This document shows, one piece after another, positions 12,153-29,494 of a stretch of 64,000 nucleotides of DNA. The stretch lies in NCBI GenBank assembly GCA_002104945.1, contig MCFH01000001.1, positions 2,142,501-2,206,500 on the forward strand. Direction: 5' to 3'. The stretch is from Piromyces finnis (Eukaryota; Neocallimastigomycota; Neocallimastigomycetes; Neocallimastigales; Neocallimastigaceae). The position numbers and the translations under genes were made by a program. The notes beneath the pieces are model-generated. The model was not told the origin of the DNA. It worked only from the letters and a program-made list of their open reading frames with translations, and ran no database searches. How positions within the stretch are numbered: position 1 is the first letter of the stretch; each line of letters begins with the position of its first letter.

Positions 12153-15100
12153 ATGGCTTTTCACTGGACCTCGAAAACCAGTAGTAGTTCTTCAGCGGTA
12201 AAATATTTACATTGCATATAATAATATAATAATATATAATAAATATATATGTATGCCAAAGTCATTGTTTTTAAAATTAAATTTAGCTCGGTATTTATTG
12301 AGTTCGGTATTTATATCAATAACAAGTTAACTCGAATTTAATTTATTATATATATAAAAAATGTAAATAATAAATAAAATAATAGCAATAATAGCAATAA
12401 TAGTTGATATATGAGTAAAGAATTTTAGTATATACAGTAATATATTATATAAAATGCAATTAATTTTATTATTTAAAACAAAAAATTAGTAGAAATTAAA
12501 AAAAAAAAAAAAAAAAAAAATGAAAAAAAATGAAAAACTAAATGATTAATATAATATATATTTATAATTTATATTGACATTGACATATATATTGTTTTTA
12601 TATAAAATCCCAATGACACAATTAATTAACAAATTATATAAAATCTATATTTTTATATTTACAAATGATATATACTTAAATAAAAAAATAAAAATATTGA
12701 TTATTTATAATAAAAAGGGTGTTGAAGATATGGTTTTACTTTCAAAAGTAACTGAAGAACAGATAGTAGACAATCTTCGTAAAAGGTATATAAATATTTT
12801 AAAAACTACATATTATGTTAATATTAATATTTTGATAATATGAAGATTATAGATTGCTTCGATAGTAATTATAATTGTAATTAATTTCATTTAATATATA
12901 ATATAATAAATATTTAGATATCAAAATGATTTAATTTATACATATATTGGTCCAACTTTAGTAGCTGTTAATCCTTATAAGCAACTTCCATATTTCACTC
13001 AAAAGGAAATTGGTAAAATAATGCTATATTTATGCTATAATTATAATATAAATACAATATTTATTTTTTTTATTTTTTTTATTTTTTTTTAATATTATAT
13101 AAAATCTATAAATAAAATAGATATGTATCGAGGAGCTGTAAGAATATATATCTATAATTGAAAATTCTAATTTTATTATAACATGATTTCATTAAATAAA
13201 TTGGAATATAATAACTTAGGCATCCCATGAAAATGCACCACATATTTATGCAACAGCAGATACAATGTATATAATATTATTCATCAAGAATTTTATAATT
13301 ATCAAAGAAATAAAAATTAAAGATATTACTATTATTTATTATTTATCATTTATCAAAATAATATAGGTTTCAGAATATGATGACAGATGAAGAAAATCAA
13401 TGTGTTATTATTAGGTAATAAAGCAGCAATTTAATGTAATAATTATAAAGACATATTTCTAATTATTATAATATATATACAACAATAAAAATAATTATAT
13501 GTTAATTAACAGTGGTGAAAGTGGTGCAGGTATACATTTTTTTTTTTATTTAAGATAAAGCCATATTTTATATTTATATATCCTTTTAAATTAATGATTT
13601 GTTTTATTTATAATTTGAAATAAATAGGAAAAACTGAATCAGCTAAATTAATTATGTAAAATAGATATACCAATAAAAAAACAAATATTAAATATCATGT
13701 AATTTTTATATTAATAATCATATAATTTTATTTTAAATTAATATCAATGTAAAAATAAATAATTTATATTATATAGGGTAAGTTAGTTTATAATTAATCA
13801 TATTATTATTGATTATAAAAATATTGCTAATGATGGATTTATCTATAAATTGAATTAATAGAACTATATTGCTGCCGTATCAGATAGAGGAGGTTCTGGA
13901 AGTAATATTGTTGAACAAGTAAAAAATATTATTTTAGGTGTAAGCAATCTATAAGTATTATAAATAATCTTTTTGATATGAAAGACTTTTCATTATTAAT
14001 ATTATTAATATTTAAACTAACTAATTATCAATATATAAATGCTAAACAATTAAATTTAATAATAACCAAATTTTGATTAAAGTCTAATCCATTATTAGAA
14101 TCTTTTGGTAATGCTAAAACATTAAGAAATAATAATTCATCTCGTTTTGGTAAATATTTTGAAATTCGTTTCTTAAGAGGTGGTCAACCAGTTGGTGGTA
14201 ATATTTCAAATTTCTTATTAGAAAAGGTAATTTAAAATTTTATTCAAGATTATAGATAGTACTACGTATTTTAATATGATTCTTTAAAGTATAAATAAAA
14301 TATTATAAATACTTAAACAATTTATTTTAATATAATTTATTATTAAATATATAAATTATATTTTTAAATCAATTAATAGTCTCGTGTTGTTTCTCCAGGA
14401 AAAGGTGAAAGAAATTTCCACATTTTTTACCAACTTACTAAAAATGTCACTGAAAAAGATAGAACTGAATTAGGATTAAGTGCTCCAAGTAATTTCAATT
14501 ATTTAAATTGTAGTGGTACTTATGATGCTGATGGTATTGACGATACTAAGGAATATGCTGAAATGAAGAAATCATTAACAATTTGTGGTGTAAGTGAAGA
14601 AGACCAAAATTCTTTATTCCAAATTGTTGCTGGTATTTTACATTTAGGTAATATTGATTTCACCGAAGAAAATAATGAGGCCGTTGTAATTGATCCAAGA
14701 ACTTTAGAATTTCCAGCCTATCTTTTAGGTGTTTCTGCAGACGCTCTTCATGATAAATTAGTTTCAAGATTAATGCAAACAGGTTTTATGAAAAAACGTC
14801 AATCTGATATTCGTATGACATTAAATCGTGAACAAGCTTGTAGTAGTCGTGATGCTTTAGCAAAGGCTCTCTACAGTCGTATGTTTGATTGGTTAGTTCA
14901 AGAAATTAATATTGCAATGAAAAAACTTCAAGGTAGTAACCAAGATCAAATTCTTAACCTTGGTGTATTAGATATTTACGGTTTTGAAATTTTTGAAAAG
15001 AATGGTTTTGAACAATTTTGTATTAATTATGTAAATGAACGTCTTCAACAAATTTTCATTGAATTAACCTTAAAATCAGAACAAGAAGAATACGTTCATG

Positions 15101-17401
15101 AAAATATTCAATGGGTACCAATTGAATTCTTTAACAACAAGGTTGTTGTAGATTTAATTGAATCTAAGAGACCACCAGGTATAATGTGTATTTTAGATGA
15201 TGTTTGTGCTACAACACATGCTGTATCAAAGGGTTCTGATGAAGATTTTGTTAGAAAGATGGATTCTAATTGTGGTGATAGTAAGCATTACCAAGGTATG
15301 CAAACAAAATTCTTAATTCGTCACTATGCTGGTCCAGTTACTTACGATTGTGAAGGTTTCTGTGAAGCTAATAAGGATACTCTTTTCAAAGATTTAATTA
15401 TTTTAATGCAAACCACCACTAAACCATTTATTCGTAATCTTTTCCCAGAAAATATTGATGCTGATGATAAGAAAAGACCAACTACCTTTTCTTTCAAGAT
15501 TAAGTCTCAATGTCACGAATTGGTTGATACTTTAATGAAATGTACACCTTCCTACGTTAGATGTATTAAGCCAAATGAAAATAAGGTTCCAAAGGAATGG
15601 GATAGCAAACGTGTTGAACATCAAACACACTATTTGAACTTGAAGGAAAATATAAAGGTTAGAAGAGCAGGTTTTTGTTACCGTCAAACCTTTGAAAAGA
15701 TGTTAAAACGTTACGCTATTCTTACCCCCGAAACTTATCCATCCTGGAATGGTAATCCAAAAGATGGTGTCAAACATATTTTGGAAGCTGTCGATATGGA
15801 TAAGGATCAATGGCAATTTGGTCTCACCAAGGTCTTCATTAAGACTCCAGAATCTTTGTTTATTTTAGAAGAATTGCGTGACAGAAAATACCATGGTTAT
15901 GCCAAGACCATTCAAACATGTTATAGAAAATGGAAATCAAGAAAATACTTCCTTGATTTAAAGAAGGAAGCCACAGATATTTTCTATAATAAGAAGCAAA
16001 GAAGAAGATTCTCTATTAATCGTGACTTTAATGGGGATTATATTAATTATTTAAGTAATCCAATATTAAAACAACTTGTTGGAAAGAATGAAAAGGTTTA
16101 CTTTGCCTCGGAAATGAACAAATTTGATCGTAAATTTAAGAATGTTTCCATTTTTGATTTTATTATTGGTGAACAAACTGTTTACTTTATCGGAAAAGAA
16201 AAGGCCAAGAAAGGACCAAATAAGGGTAAATTTATTAAAGTTGTAAAACGTGCCGTTCCAATAGATCTAATAACCGGTGTTTCTACTAGTGCTCTTGCAG
16301 ATGATATTATTGTATTCCATCTCCCAGAATATGATTATGTTTGTGAAAATGTATTCAAAACAGAATTGGTTACTATTCTTAACAATCAATATAAAAAGCA
16401 CACCAATAGAACATTATCTATTACAATTAATAATACTATTAATTATACGGTTAAGAAGACCAAATGGTCTGGCGGTGGTGTATACAACCTTCAATTTATT
16501 GAAGATCCATCTATTCCAACCAATATTGAAGGTACCACCGGTATACCAAAAGCTGGTAAGGCAATGACAAAACCAAAGAATAAGGGTGCCGAAATTCGTA
16601 TGCCACCTGGTCTTCCAGCAAGTACTAAACCTGTTCATAAGGAACCACCTGTTAATACATACCATGCACCAGAAAAGAAATATATTCAACCGGCTGCTGC
16701 TTCATCTACTCCAGCAGCAACTTACACACCAGCTGCTGCTCCAGTCAGTGCTACTCCTTCAGCACAAATTTCCAATCCAATTTCTTCTTCTATCCTAGCT
16801 AAAGCTCAAAGTATCAATACCAATTTAAGTAGTTTGGCTAATCCACCTGTTGCTCAACAAGTCAAGGTTACTAAAGCTGGTACTACTCCAAAATCAATTA
16901 CTTCACCAGTGAATCCAAAGATTAGTCAAATCAAGAAACGTCCTCCACCAACACCACCACCAAAGAAGAAGTTACCAACTGTTAAAGCCATTTATGCCTA
17001 TCAAGTAATTAATCTTTTTTTTTTTTTATTATTATTATTATTTATATTTTTATTCTTTCATTGTACTAATTAATTTTATTGCTTCCCCCCCCCTTTTTTT
17101 TTTTTATTCTTCTTTATTAATTCTTCATTTTATTATAGGCTAGTGAAGCTGATGAACTTTCCTTTAATGCTGGTGATATTATTTATGTAATTTCTAAAGA
17201 TGAATCTGGATGGTGGACTGGTGTAAAACAAGGAGAACAAAAGAAGGGTTTAGTAAGTAGTATTATTATAATTAAATGATTATTATAATAAAAAGTTTAA
17301 TTTTTTTTTTTTTTTTTCATACATTAAATTTTTAATATTACTAATTTATTTATTTTTTCTATTTATCCTAGTTCCCATCCAACTATGTACAGGAAAATTA
17401 A
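12153..17401 (+). CDS. myo1: Class I myosin (motor, IQ, TH1, SH3)
   Basis: Fourteen exons: 12153-12197, 12718-12785, 12918-13012, 13121-13137, 13220-13266, 13367-13414, 13513-13529, 13628-13655, 13777, 13862-13939, 14083-14226, 14380-17004, 17139-17252, 17372-17401; 3357 nt, 1118 aa. Visible motifs are the P-loop GESGAGKT (about 108-115), switch [10 protein letters not shown] (about 164), switch II DIYGFE (about 394), a Ser (338) at the TEDS position 16 residues before DALAK with basic residues ahead of it, one IQ motif (about 705), a TH1 membrane-binding tail, an Ala/Pro-rich TH2-like linker and a C-terminal SH3 domain ([25 protein letters not shown]). It is an actin motor for endocytosis and membrane-cortex coupling, and the Ser suggests activation by a PAK-type kinase. 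Unlike yeast Myo3/Myo5, it stops right after SH3 with no acidic Arp2/3-binding tail. The split motor region contains several tiny exons. Confidence 0.93.
13777..13777 (+). other. Predicted one-nucleotide micro-exon of the myosin gene
   Basis: Exon 8 ends LIM with only AT of the Met codon (13654-13655) before a GT donor, and the next obvious exon begins with AAC TAT (NYIAAVS) after an AG at 13860-13861. A single G is needed between them. At 13777 one G sits between an AG (13775-13776) and a GTAAGT (13778-13783). Using it restores the frame and gives the conserved Met-X-Tyr-Ile-Ala-Ala spacing of fungal myosins I. No single GT-AG intron does this. Confidence 0.65.
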
Positions 17402-17685
17402 AAATAATAAAAATAATATTAAAAAAGAAATAAAGAAATTAAAAAAAAAAAAAAAAAAAAAATGTAGAGGGAATATATAATAAAGATGAAATAAAATATT
17501 AGAAAAAAAAAATAATAAATTATTTATTTAATAAAAAAAAAAAATAAAAAAAAAAAATAAAAAATTATACATTGATTAAAAAAACTACAATAAATAAAAA
17601 AAATATATAATAAAAAAATCTATCTATTTATAAATATTTAAAAAAAAAAAAAAAAGTCTTCCATAAATGAGAAATTTTATTATTA

Positions 17686-17720
<35 letters not shown>

Positions 17721-18943
17721 GTTTATTATGTTTATTATTATGTTTATTATTATTATTATTATAACAGTATGATAAGTATACTATTTACTATCATGCTTAA
17801 TTTATATGTATATACATATATATTTTAGAATCAAAATTTAAAACATAAGTAGAAGTAAGGTTTTTTTTACAAAAATTTTAATTTATACATAAAAAGATAA
17901 ACCAAAATATTGACAAATAATATATAGATTTAAAAAAGTATTCTTTTTTTTTTTATTTATTTATTTTATTTATTTAATAATCTTTATTTTTTTGTTTTTT
18001 ATTATTATTTTTTTTTTTTTTTTTTTTTTTTGGTTTAATTTTACAAATTATTTATTGGGGTTTTTTTTTTTTATTTATAATAAAATTTTTTTAAATAAAT
18101 TAATATATAAATATGTTATATATGTATTTAAGATTAAAATAGACAACTTTTAAACTGTATATTTGTTTGGTAAACAACTTTATATATACACATTTTAATC
18201 ATTGTTAATTCTATAATAAAAATACTATACCTTGAAAAGAGATAAAATAATAATGAAATATAATCACTTTAACCTTATTAATACATCATTAATAAAAAAA
18301 ATAAATTTTATCTCTTATTTTCTTATTTTAATATCTATTATTATTGTTATTATTACTTCTATTAAACTTTTAAGAAACAGTAATCTTTAGATGATTTGCC
18401 TTTTAATTATATTTAAATTTTATTAAGTTAATGATTTTTAAATTAACATTATCACTAGATAGTAAATAATAATAGCTCTATTTAATTTTTGTAAAATAAA
18501 AAATATATATATTCTAAGGTATATTACTTATTGAACTGATAAATAATGATTAAACTCTTAAATTAAAACTTTGATAATATATATAATATTAAAACTAAAA
18601 TGATACTTAAATATTTTTCTTGCTTTCTTTTTTTTTTTTTTTTTTTTTGTAATTAATAAGTTGTAGTAAAACTTTTTTTTTTTTCTATATTATTTTTTTT
18701 TACTACTACTAAATTTTGTATTTATGAAGAATTATATATATTTCATTTTTCATTTTTTTTTTTTTTTTTAGATAAAAAAAAATAATAATTTTATTATATT
18801 TTTAAATCTTTAAAGTCTATATTTAAATTGTTTAAAAAAAAATGGGTATAAAAATATATATAGTTTTTTTTTTTTCAGTTATTTATGTTATAATTTTTGA
18901 AAGCGATTTTTTGATAAATTCTATATATATATGTGATATTTGC
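17402..18943. other. Intergenic between convergent genes
   Basis: About 1.5 kb lying between the 3' ends of the myosin gene (plus) and the two-TM gene (minus). It carries an ATT microsatellite interrupted by GTTT (about 17680-17760) and several long poly(T)/poly(A) runs, such as 17999-18032. No coding exon is seen. Confidence 0.65.
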
Positions 18944-19905
18944 TTAATGGAATATACGATCTCTAAATACTGTAAATAATGTAACAATAATGCCAATAAT
19001 TACAATAAATGATACAACAGTAGCATAACGATTTATTTTTCTCCATTTAAATTCCTTTTCTGTTATTGGATGTAATGGAATGATTGAAGCAAACCACCAA
19101 AATGGGAATAATACAAACCTATTTATACATTTAAGAAAATATTCCAAAATGAAATAAAATGATTATTATTAATTTTTCCTAAAAAAAAAAATCAATAAAT
19201 CATATTAATTAAATTTATATTATTGCATACCCTATTATAAAAAATATCATTCCAGGTACTAAGCATTCTTTGTTATTATCTACTATATAAGCATTGGCAT
19301 TTTCTTCAGCTGTTGGAAGGGTATACATCATTTTATTTTTTGTAGTAGTTGTATTTGTTGTAGTCATTGGGGGTGATTGAAAAGAAGACAATATACGTGA
19401 ATTAGAAGCTTCTGAAAAACCATATGATCTTGGTGGTTTTGGAATTCTAAAAAAATTTACAAAACTCTTTTCACTCTTTGAGTAATTTGAATTAAATTGT
19501 GATGAAACAACTGACATATTTGTTGAATCTCCACGTCTTACTTGTAAAGCGACTTGGTCATATATATTTCTAACTTCTTCTTCGATTGCACTTGAAGTTG
19601 TGCTATATCTTCTATTATTATTACTACTATATGCTCCAGTAGCCTATTATTATTACATCATATTACATCATTATTATATTATTATCATTTATATATATAT
19701 TTATAATTTAAAATTATTTCATTTAGCATACCAATTCTTTCCAACATTTTTCTAATTGTTGGGACATTTGCCTATTATTCATTGTTGAACCATATGAACT
19801 ACTGTATCCTGGTCTATAACTTGATCCATAATTTGAATCTGAATATATTTGTGGTGGATAACCCAATTTACTTTTATTTTTTGGATAATTTGTACTACTA
19901 CTCAT
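18944..19905 (-). CDS. Two-pass membrane protein of unknown function
   Basis: Three exons on the minus strand: 19905-19732, 19643-19231, 19118-18944; 762 nt, 253 aa. The N-terminal 170 residues are Ser/Tyr/Asn-rich and probably disordered and cytosolic, with a helical patch AIEEEVRNIYDQVALQVRRG. Near the C-terminus follow two hydrophobic segments: one around CLVPGMIFFIIG continuing into FVLFPFWWFASIIP, and one around TVVSFIVIIGIIVTLFTVF, separated by a short charged loop EKEFKWRKINR. The protein ends a few residues after the second segment. There is no signal peptide, so it should be inserted post-translationally or through the C-terminal hairpin. I do not recognise the family; the Trp/Pro-rich first segment and the basic loop resemble small fungal membrane proteins. 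Function unknown. Confidence 0.75.
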
Positions 19906-20268
19906 CTTAATAATTATTTAATGTTTAATTATTTTTTTATTATTAAATTTATTTTTCTTAAATTAATTATTGTTCAATTTTAACATTTATTAATTAAAAA
20001 AAAAACTTTAAATGGATTTATTAATTTAAAGTTTTTTTTTTCTTTGTAAATAAATAAATAAATAATTGACTTTTCGGTAAAAAGAATATAACTTTTTTTT
20101 AATGTTTTATTTATAATTTGTCTTTTTTTAAATAAATATGAATATATTTATTAGTATTTGTATTTTTTAAGAAGCTTTCCACTTTTTAATTTGATTTCTT
20201 TTATCAATGAATTTTTTAATGGAAAAATTATAGATGAAAAAAAAAAAAAGAAAAAAAGAAAAATTGAC

Positions 20269-20308
<40 letters not shown>

Positions 20309-22410
20309 GATGACGGTTTGTAAAATTCATTCTAATTGAACAAAATAATAATTATTATAATTATTATTATTATTGTTACAATAACCACTTTTTCATAGTT
20401 AATTTAAATTGAAATTATTATATATTGGCAATAGTAATAGAATATATAATAATAATTCTTTTTTAATTATATATAAAACATTCAATATATTAATAATAAA
20501 TTCATTGTTTACATCATTAAAAATTATTTATATTTATTTAATATATTGAATATGTCAATTTATAATTGAGTAACCATTTATTATTATTTAATTATAATAT
20601 ATGAAAATTTATTTAATTTCAAATTATTGTGTAATATTAAAAAAAAAGATTTTAAAAAATTTTTACGGCAAACTTTTAATAATAGGAAGAATAATAAAAT
20701 TTTATTTTATATCAAAAGATTTTTTCAAACTCACTTGATCTAATATCAATTTTAATATAATTTTAAGTATATTATAATATATGTTCTATGATATCATTAA
20801 TATATTTATGATTAATATATAATAATATTTTTATATATTATTATATATCATACTCATCCAAAAAAATTCAATCTAAAAAATATATAAATAAGGTTTTTTA
20901 AACTTTAAATATATTGAAATAGAATATAATATTTTTATATATTAATAGTTTATTTTAAAATAAACTATTTCTATAAAAGGAATTAATCTATAGAATATTT
21001 AAAAATTATAAAAGAAATATATAATAATTAATATATTTTAATTAAATGTAATATATATAATTTAATTTTAATTTTTTAATTATTAGAAATCAAATTGTCA
21101 ACGTTTTTAAAATATAAAAGCATTTTAATAATAATTAATCCATTGATATTATAGAAAAGTGAAAGTGGAGAATGATAAAGGAAAAGAAAGCGCGTAATAA
21201 TCATAATAAATAATAAATTAACGATTGGAAATACACGTCAACAATAACATTCTTAAATAATATTAACAAAAGAAAGAAGGAAAGAATTTTTTTTTTCATC
21301 TTTAGTTTTACTCTAACAGAAATAATCATCAATCAATATTGAATGTAATAAAATCAAACAGAAATAATTGTCTGTAATATAATATTAGTTATGATTAGTT
21401 ATTTTGTCTGTAATATAATATTAGTTATGATTAGTTATTTTGTCTGTAATATAATATTAGTTATGATTAGTTATTTTGTCTGTAATATAATATTAGTTAT
21501 GATTAGTTAGTTTAACACATTTTAATGTTAAAAGGGAATTTTTGTTAAAATTAGCTTTATTTAATATTTAAAGTATATATCATTTCAATGCTTCCATTTA
21601 TATTTAGTAGAATTTAAGGTATAAAGATTATAATAATTAAATGAATAATTAATAATGATACCGAAAATATTTTGTAAATTAAAAATTCAAAATAATGAAT
21701 ATCTCTTTGATAAAATCAATTATATTTTTTTAAAAAAAAAATAAGTGTATAATGATTATTAACGGTTTTTTTTAAAAAAAAAAAAAAAAAACAGTAGACT
21801 TTAATCGTTAAATATTAAATAATTAACATTTTTATAAAAAAATATATATATAGAAAATAAATTTTAATTATTTTTTTATATAAAGATATTAATAACAATT
21901 TTAGAATAAAATGTTTATAAAGATGATTAAAAAATTACTTTCGTAAAAGAATGTTTTAATGCATAAAAATCAAAGTTGTAGCAATGTATATATAATTTTT
22001 AATAATAATTACTTTTATAGAATAACGAATACTATTGTAATTTCCATTTTCGATAATAACTAGATAAACTATATATAATCCAATAGTCATTACAATTTTA
22101 TAATAATCACATTAAAAATTATTATAAAATAATAATATTATAATATTAATTTAATTTATATCAATTTTGAATTTTTTAAAAGAAAAAAAAATTAATTAAA
22201 GAATGAATTTTAATTAAAATCAATTTTAAAAATAAAAGATAAAGGATAAAATACTTCCTTAACATATTTACTAATTTTAAAGATTATTTTAAATTTTATA
22301 GTTTTTAACTAATAGTTTTCATATATATTTATAATAAAATCAATAGTAATAGTAATAATAATCTTCAAAAGGAAATATTAATAGTTTTTATATAATATTG
22401 ATAAATTATT
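19906..22410. other. Intergenic between divergent genes
   Basis: About 2.5 kb upstream of both the two-TM gene (minus) and AVL9 (plus). It contains an AAT microsatellite (about 20266-20306), the four-copy 36-bp tandem repeat described separately, and poly(A/T) runs. No coding frame or structured RNA gene is seen. Confidence 0.6.
21370..21511 (+). repeat. Four tandem copies of a 36-bp unit
   Basis: The unit starts GTCTGTAATATAATATTAGT and recurs at 21370, 21406, 21442 and 21478, with copies 1-3 essentially identical and the fourth diverging in its last bases. The strict 36-bp period (not a simple microsatellite) and the identity indicate recent tandem amplification. It lies about 0.9 kb upstream of AVL9. 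Confidence 0.95.
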
Positions 22411-26319
<3,909 letters not shown>

Positions 26320-29300
26320 AATAATAAATTAAGCTTTGTATGATAAATGGTTTTAAATATTATAATATATAATATTTTTTATATTCTAATTTTTTTTTCC
26401 CAAAATATAACATGAAAAAAAGTCTTTTACTATAAAATAGATAATAAAAAAAGATATTTAAAAAGTACATATAAATATGTAAAAAAAAAAAAAAAAGATA
26501 TCGAAAGTAATATTTATAAATTTTATAATAATAAATATTACAAACTATTATCATTATTAAATTAAACATTTTATATATTAGGTATATTTAATTGTTTAAA
26601 ATATTTAGTATTCATTTTCCTTAATATTTTCCTTCGAATTTATTTTTTCTAATATTCTATTTCTTTGTTTATTTCTTTTACATTTTAAAAAAAATGATTT
26701 TTTTTATTATATAGATGACAATATAAAAAATTAATTTATCCTATTTAAATAATATTTAAATAATATATGAAAAGATAATATAAAATTTTATTCAATATAT
26801 TCTAGTATATTAAAATAATTTTCTTTTTAATATATAAATATTATTATATATATAATATTTATATTATCAATATCAATATATAATATATCAATCTGTAAAA
26901 ATGTAATTGATGGATGATACATTATTATCCTATCCATATATAAAAATAAAGAAAAAAACAATGTTATAAAAAAAATAAATAGATAAAAAATACATATAAC
27001 TACAAAAAAAAAAAAAAAAAAAAAAAGAATTGAAATATATTATATATTAAAATAAATATTATTTAATGTGCAATTATATTTTAAATTTAAATATTTTTGA
27101 CAGTATATATTTTAATTGAATTAATAGTTGAATATTAAATTTTATTTTGACATATAATTCTATAACACTTATCAAATTATATATTAAAACAGTCTAAATA
27201 AAATAATAAGTATTCATGGTATGTAGTTTTTGAAATTAGGAAACAACTCTATATATAATATAATAATAATTATATATCTTTTATTGTTATTATTTTTATT
27301 ATATTTACTAGTTAATGGGGTTAGTTAGGGAAGGAAGGTTAAAACTTCAAATGAAAATATAATTTAATTGATATATATATATATATTGGAAAAAAGGATA
27401 TTACTGAACAAAACTATAAATTTATAGTCTTTCATTACAACTTTTTTTATACTTAATATTGATTAATGTTATGTATCCATTAGTTTTTCTTTTTTTTTTT
27501 TTCAATAGCAAGAAAGTTTTTAAAATAAATAAAAATTAATCAAGCATTTTAAAGTTTCAATTCAATTAACTTGCTTTATTTAATGTGAATAATCTCAAAT
27601 AAAAAAATATATTAATTTAATTAAATATTATATATAATATATATATTATAATAATAATATACTAAATTGATTACCAAATTTGTTAAAAATCAATATTTTG
27701 TTAAAAAGTTAAAATTTTATTTAATAATATATTAATATATATATTAATACATTGTTTATAAATCCTTTTTTATTGGCTATTTTTTGAATTATTGTATACA
27801 ATACAGGATAGTAGAAAAAAAATAAATTAATTAAATCGATTATTGAAAGATAAAAAAAAAATCTCTTGTAAGATGGTGGTAGAAAGAATACAATAATAAA
27901 GTATACAAGTATATATAATAATTTAAAAAATTCTCGAAAAAATATTATTTTTACAGAGATGTAGTTAATACAAGGTAAAAAAAAAAAATTATAAATTTTT
28001 TAAAAATATAAAAATTAATTTTTCATACATAATATTTTATATTTTCAAACGTACAACGATCTTTATATTAAAATAATTTCAATTAAATATATTTATTTTA
28101 TGTATAAATTTATTGTTTCTATTTATTAATTGATATATTAAATAAAGCATACATATATTATAATATATTGATTATATATTACTCTTAATATTTGCTTTGT
28201 TTTTTTTTTTTGTTGTAAATTTTTTATCATTATTTATTAGTAGTTATTAAAAAAAATTTTTTATTCTTATTTTATAAAATTATTTATAAAAGAGTAAAGA
28301 TATATAACACCATATAATATAAAATATAAAAATATATAATTAAAATAGAAAAGATTTAAATTTTAATCTTTTTTCTTTTAATATAATATTTAACATATTT
28401 TTATATATGATAATATAATAAAAACTTAATCTTATATTAGAAATTCTTTATTATATAAGAAAAAGTAAATTTAAATATTTTTATTTATTTATTTATTATT
28501 TTAGATTATTACAAAATATCATAAATTTTTTAATCAAAATTAACAATCATTATGAATTGAAAAACAATTAATTTGTTGATATAAAAGGCTATAAATAGTA
28601 TACAGAATAATATACAGAATACTCATTCTAAACAGAAACTTCAATTAATTAAATTATTTTTAATCAATCAATTAACAAAATTTTTTAAGTCTTGAGTATT
28701 AAATGAGTTGTTTATTAATTGGTACACTTTAAATCTAAATATAATACTAAACATTCAAATTAATATAAAAATTTAAAGTGAGAAGAAATAAGTAAATGTA
28801 TAACGAAAATGAAAAATAAATGAAAATTAACAATAAATGTATACAAATGAAATTTAGTAGAAAATTATAACAATAATAAATAATAAATAATTATTAAGCT
28901 ATAAATTCATAATATGCTGAATCAATGAAAATATTAAACACAACTTTGTTTATTATCACCATAATCTGTGAAACTAATAGAAAGGAAATATATAGTATTA
29001 TAAATTTGACGAAATTTCAAAGCCTCTTTATAATAAAAAGAATATTATTATTATTATGATTATTATTATGATTTGATAATTCGATTTTTTGAAAAGAATA
29101 AGTAGATTCTTGATTTTTAATGAATGTTTATAGTCATATAAATTCAAATAATACTATATTTGCGTCATGAATATTATTTCTTTTTTCAATATATTAATAA
29201 TATTGGTATTTTAAAAAAAAAATTCAAAAAGGTCATACAAAATTTTTATATAATGAAACAATATGGATATTATATAATTTAAAATATTTATCAAACACAT

Positions 29301-29494
29301 TCTTTTTCTATAAAAAACAAATTCCATGTTTGTAAAGAAATATAAAAATTAAAATTACAATTGATTCAAAATAAATTTATTCATTTTTAAAAAATTTTTA
29401 AAGTTTAAAACAATAAAATATATTATTATTATAAAAATATTAATAAAATTTTTTTTATATCTTTATAAATAATTAAAGAAAAATAATATTCAAC
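26320..29494. other. Long intergenic region
   Basis: About 3.2 kb of A/T-rich DNA between AVL9 and casein kinase 1, with poly(A) runs (for example 27005-27026) and no frame of coding character on either strand. I see no RNA gene or mobile element remnant in it. Confidence 0.55.

Noticed and set aside
13575-13590. ATATCCTTTT resembling a U12 donor inside a myosin intron
   Set aside because: It lies in the middle of a GT-AG intron, not at an exon border; in A/T-rich DNA the motif occurs by chance.
28925-29059. Short frame beginning MKILNTTLFIITIICE that resembles a signal peptide
   Set aside because: Only about 44 codons, A/T composition like its surroundings, no splice continuation with coding character.
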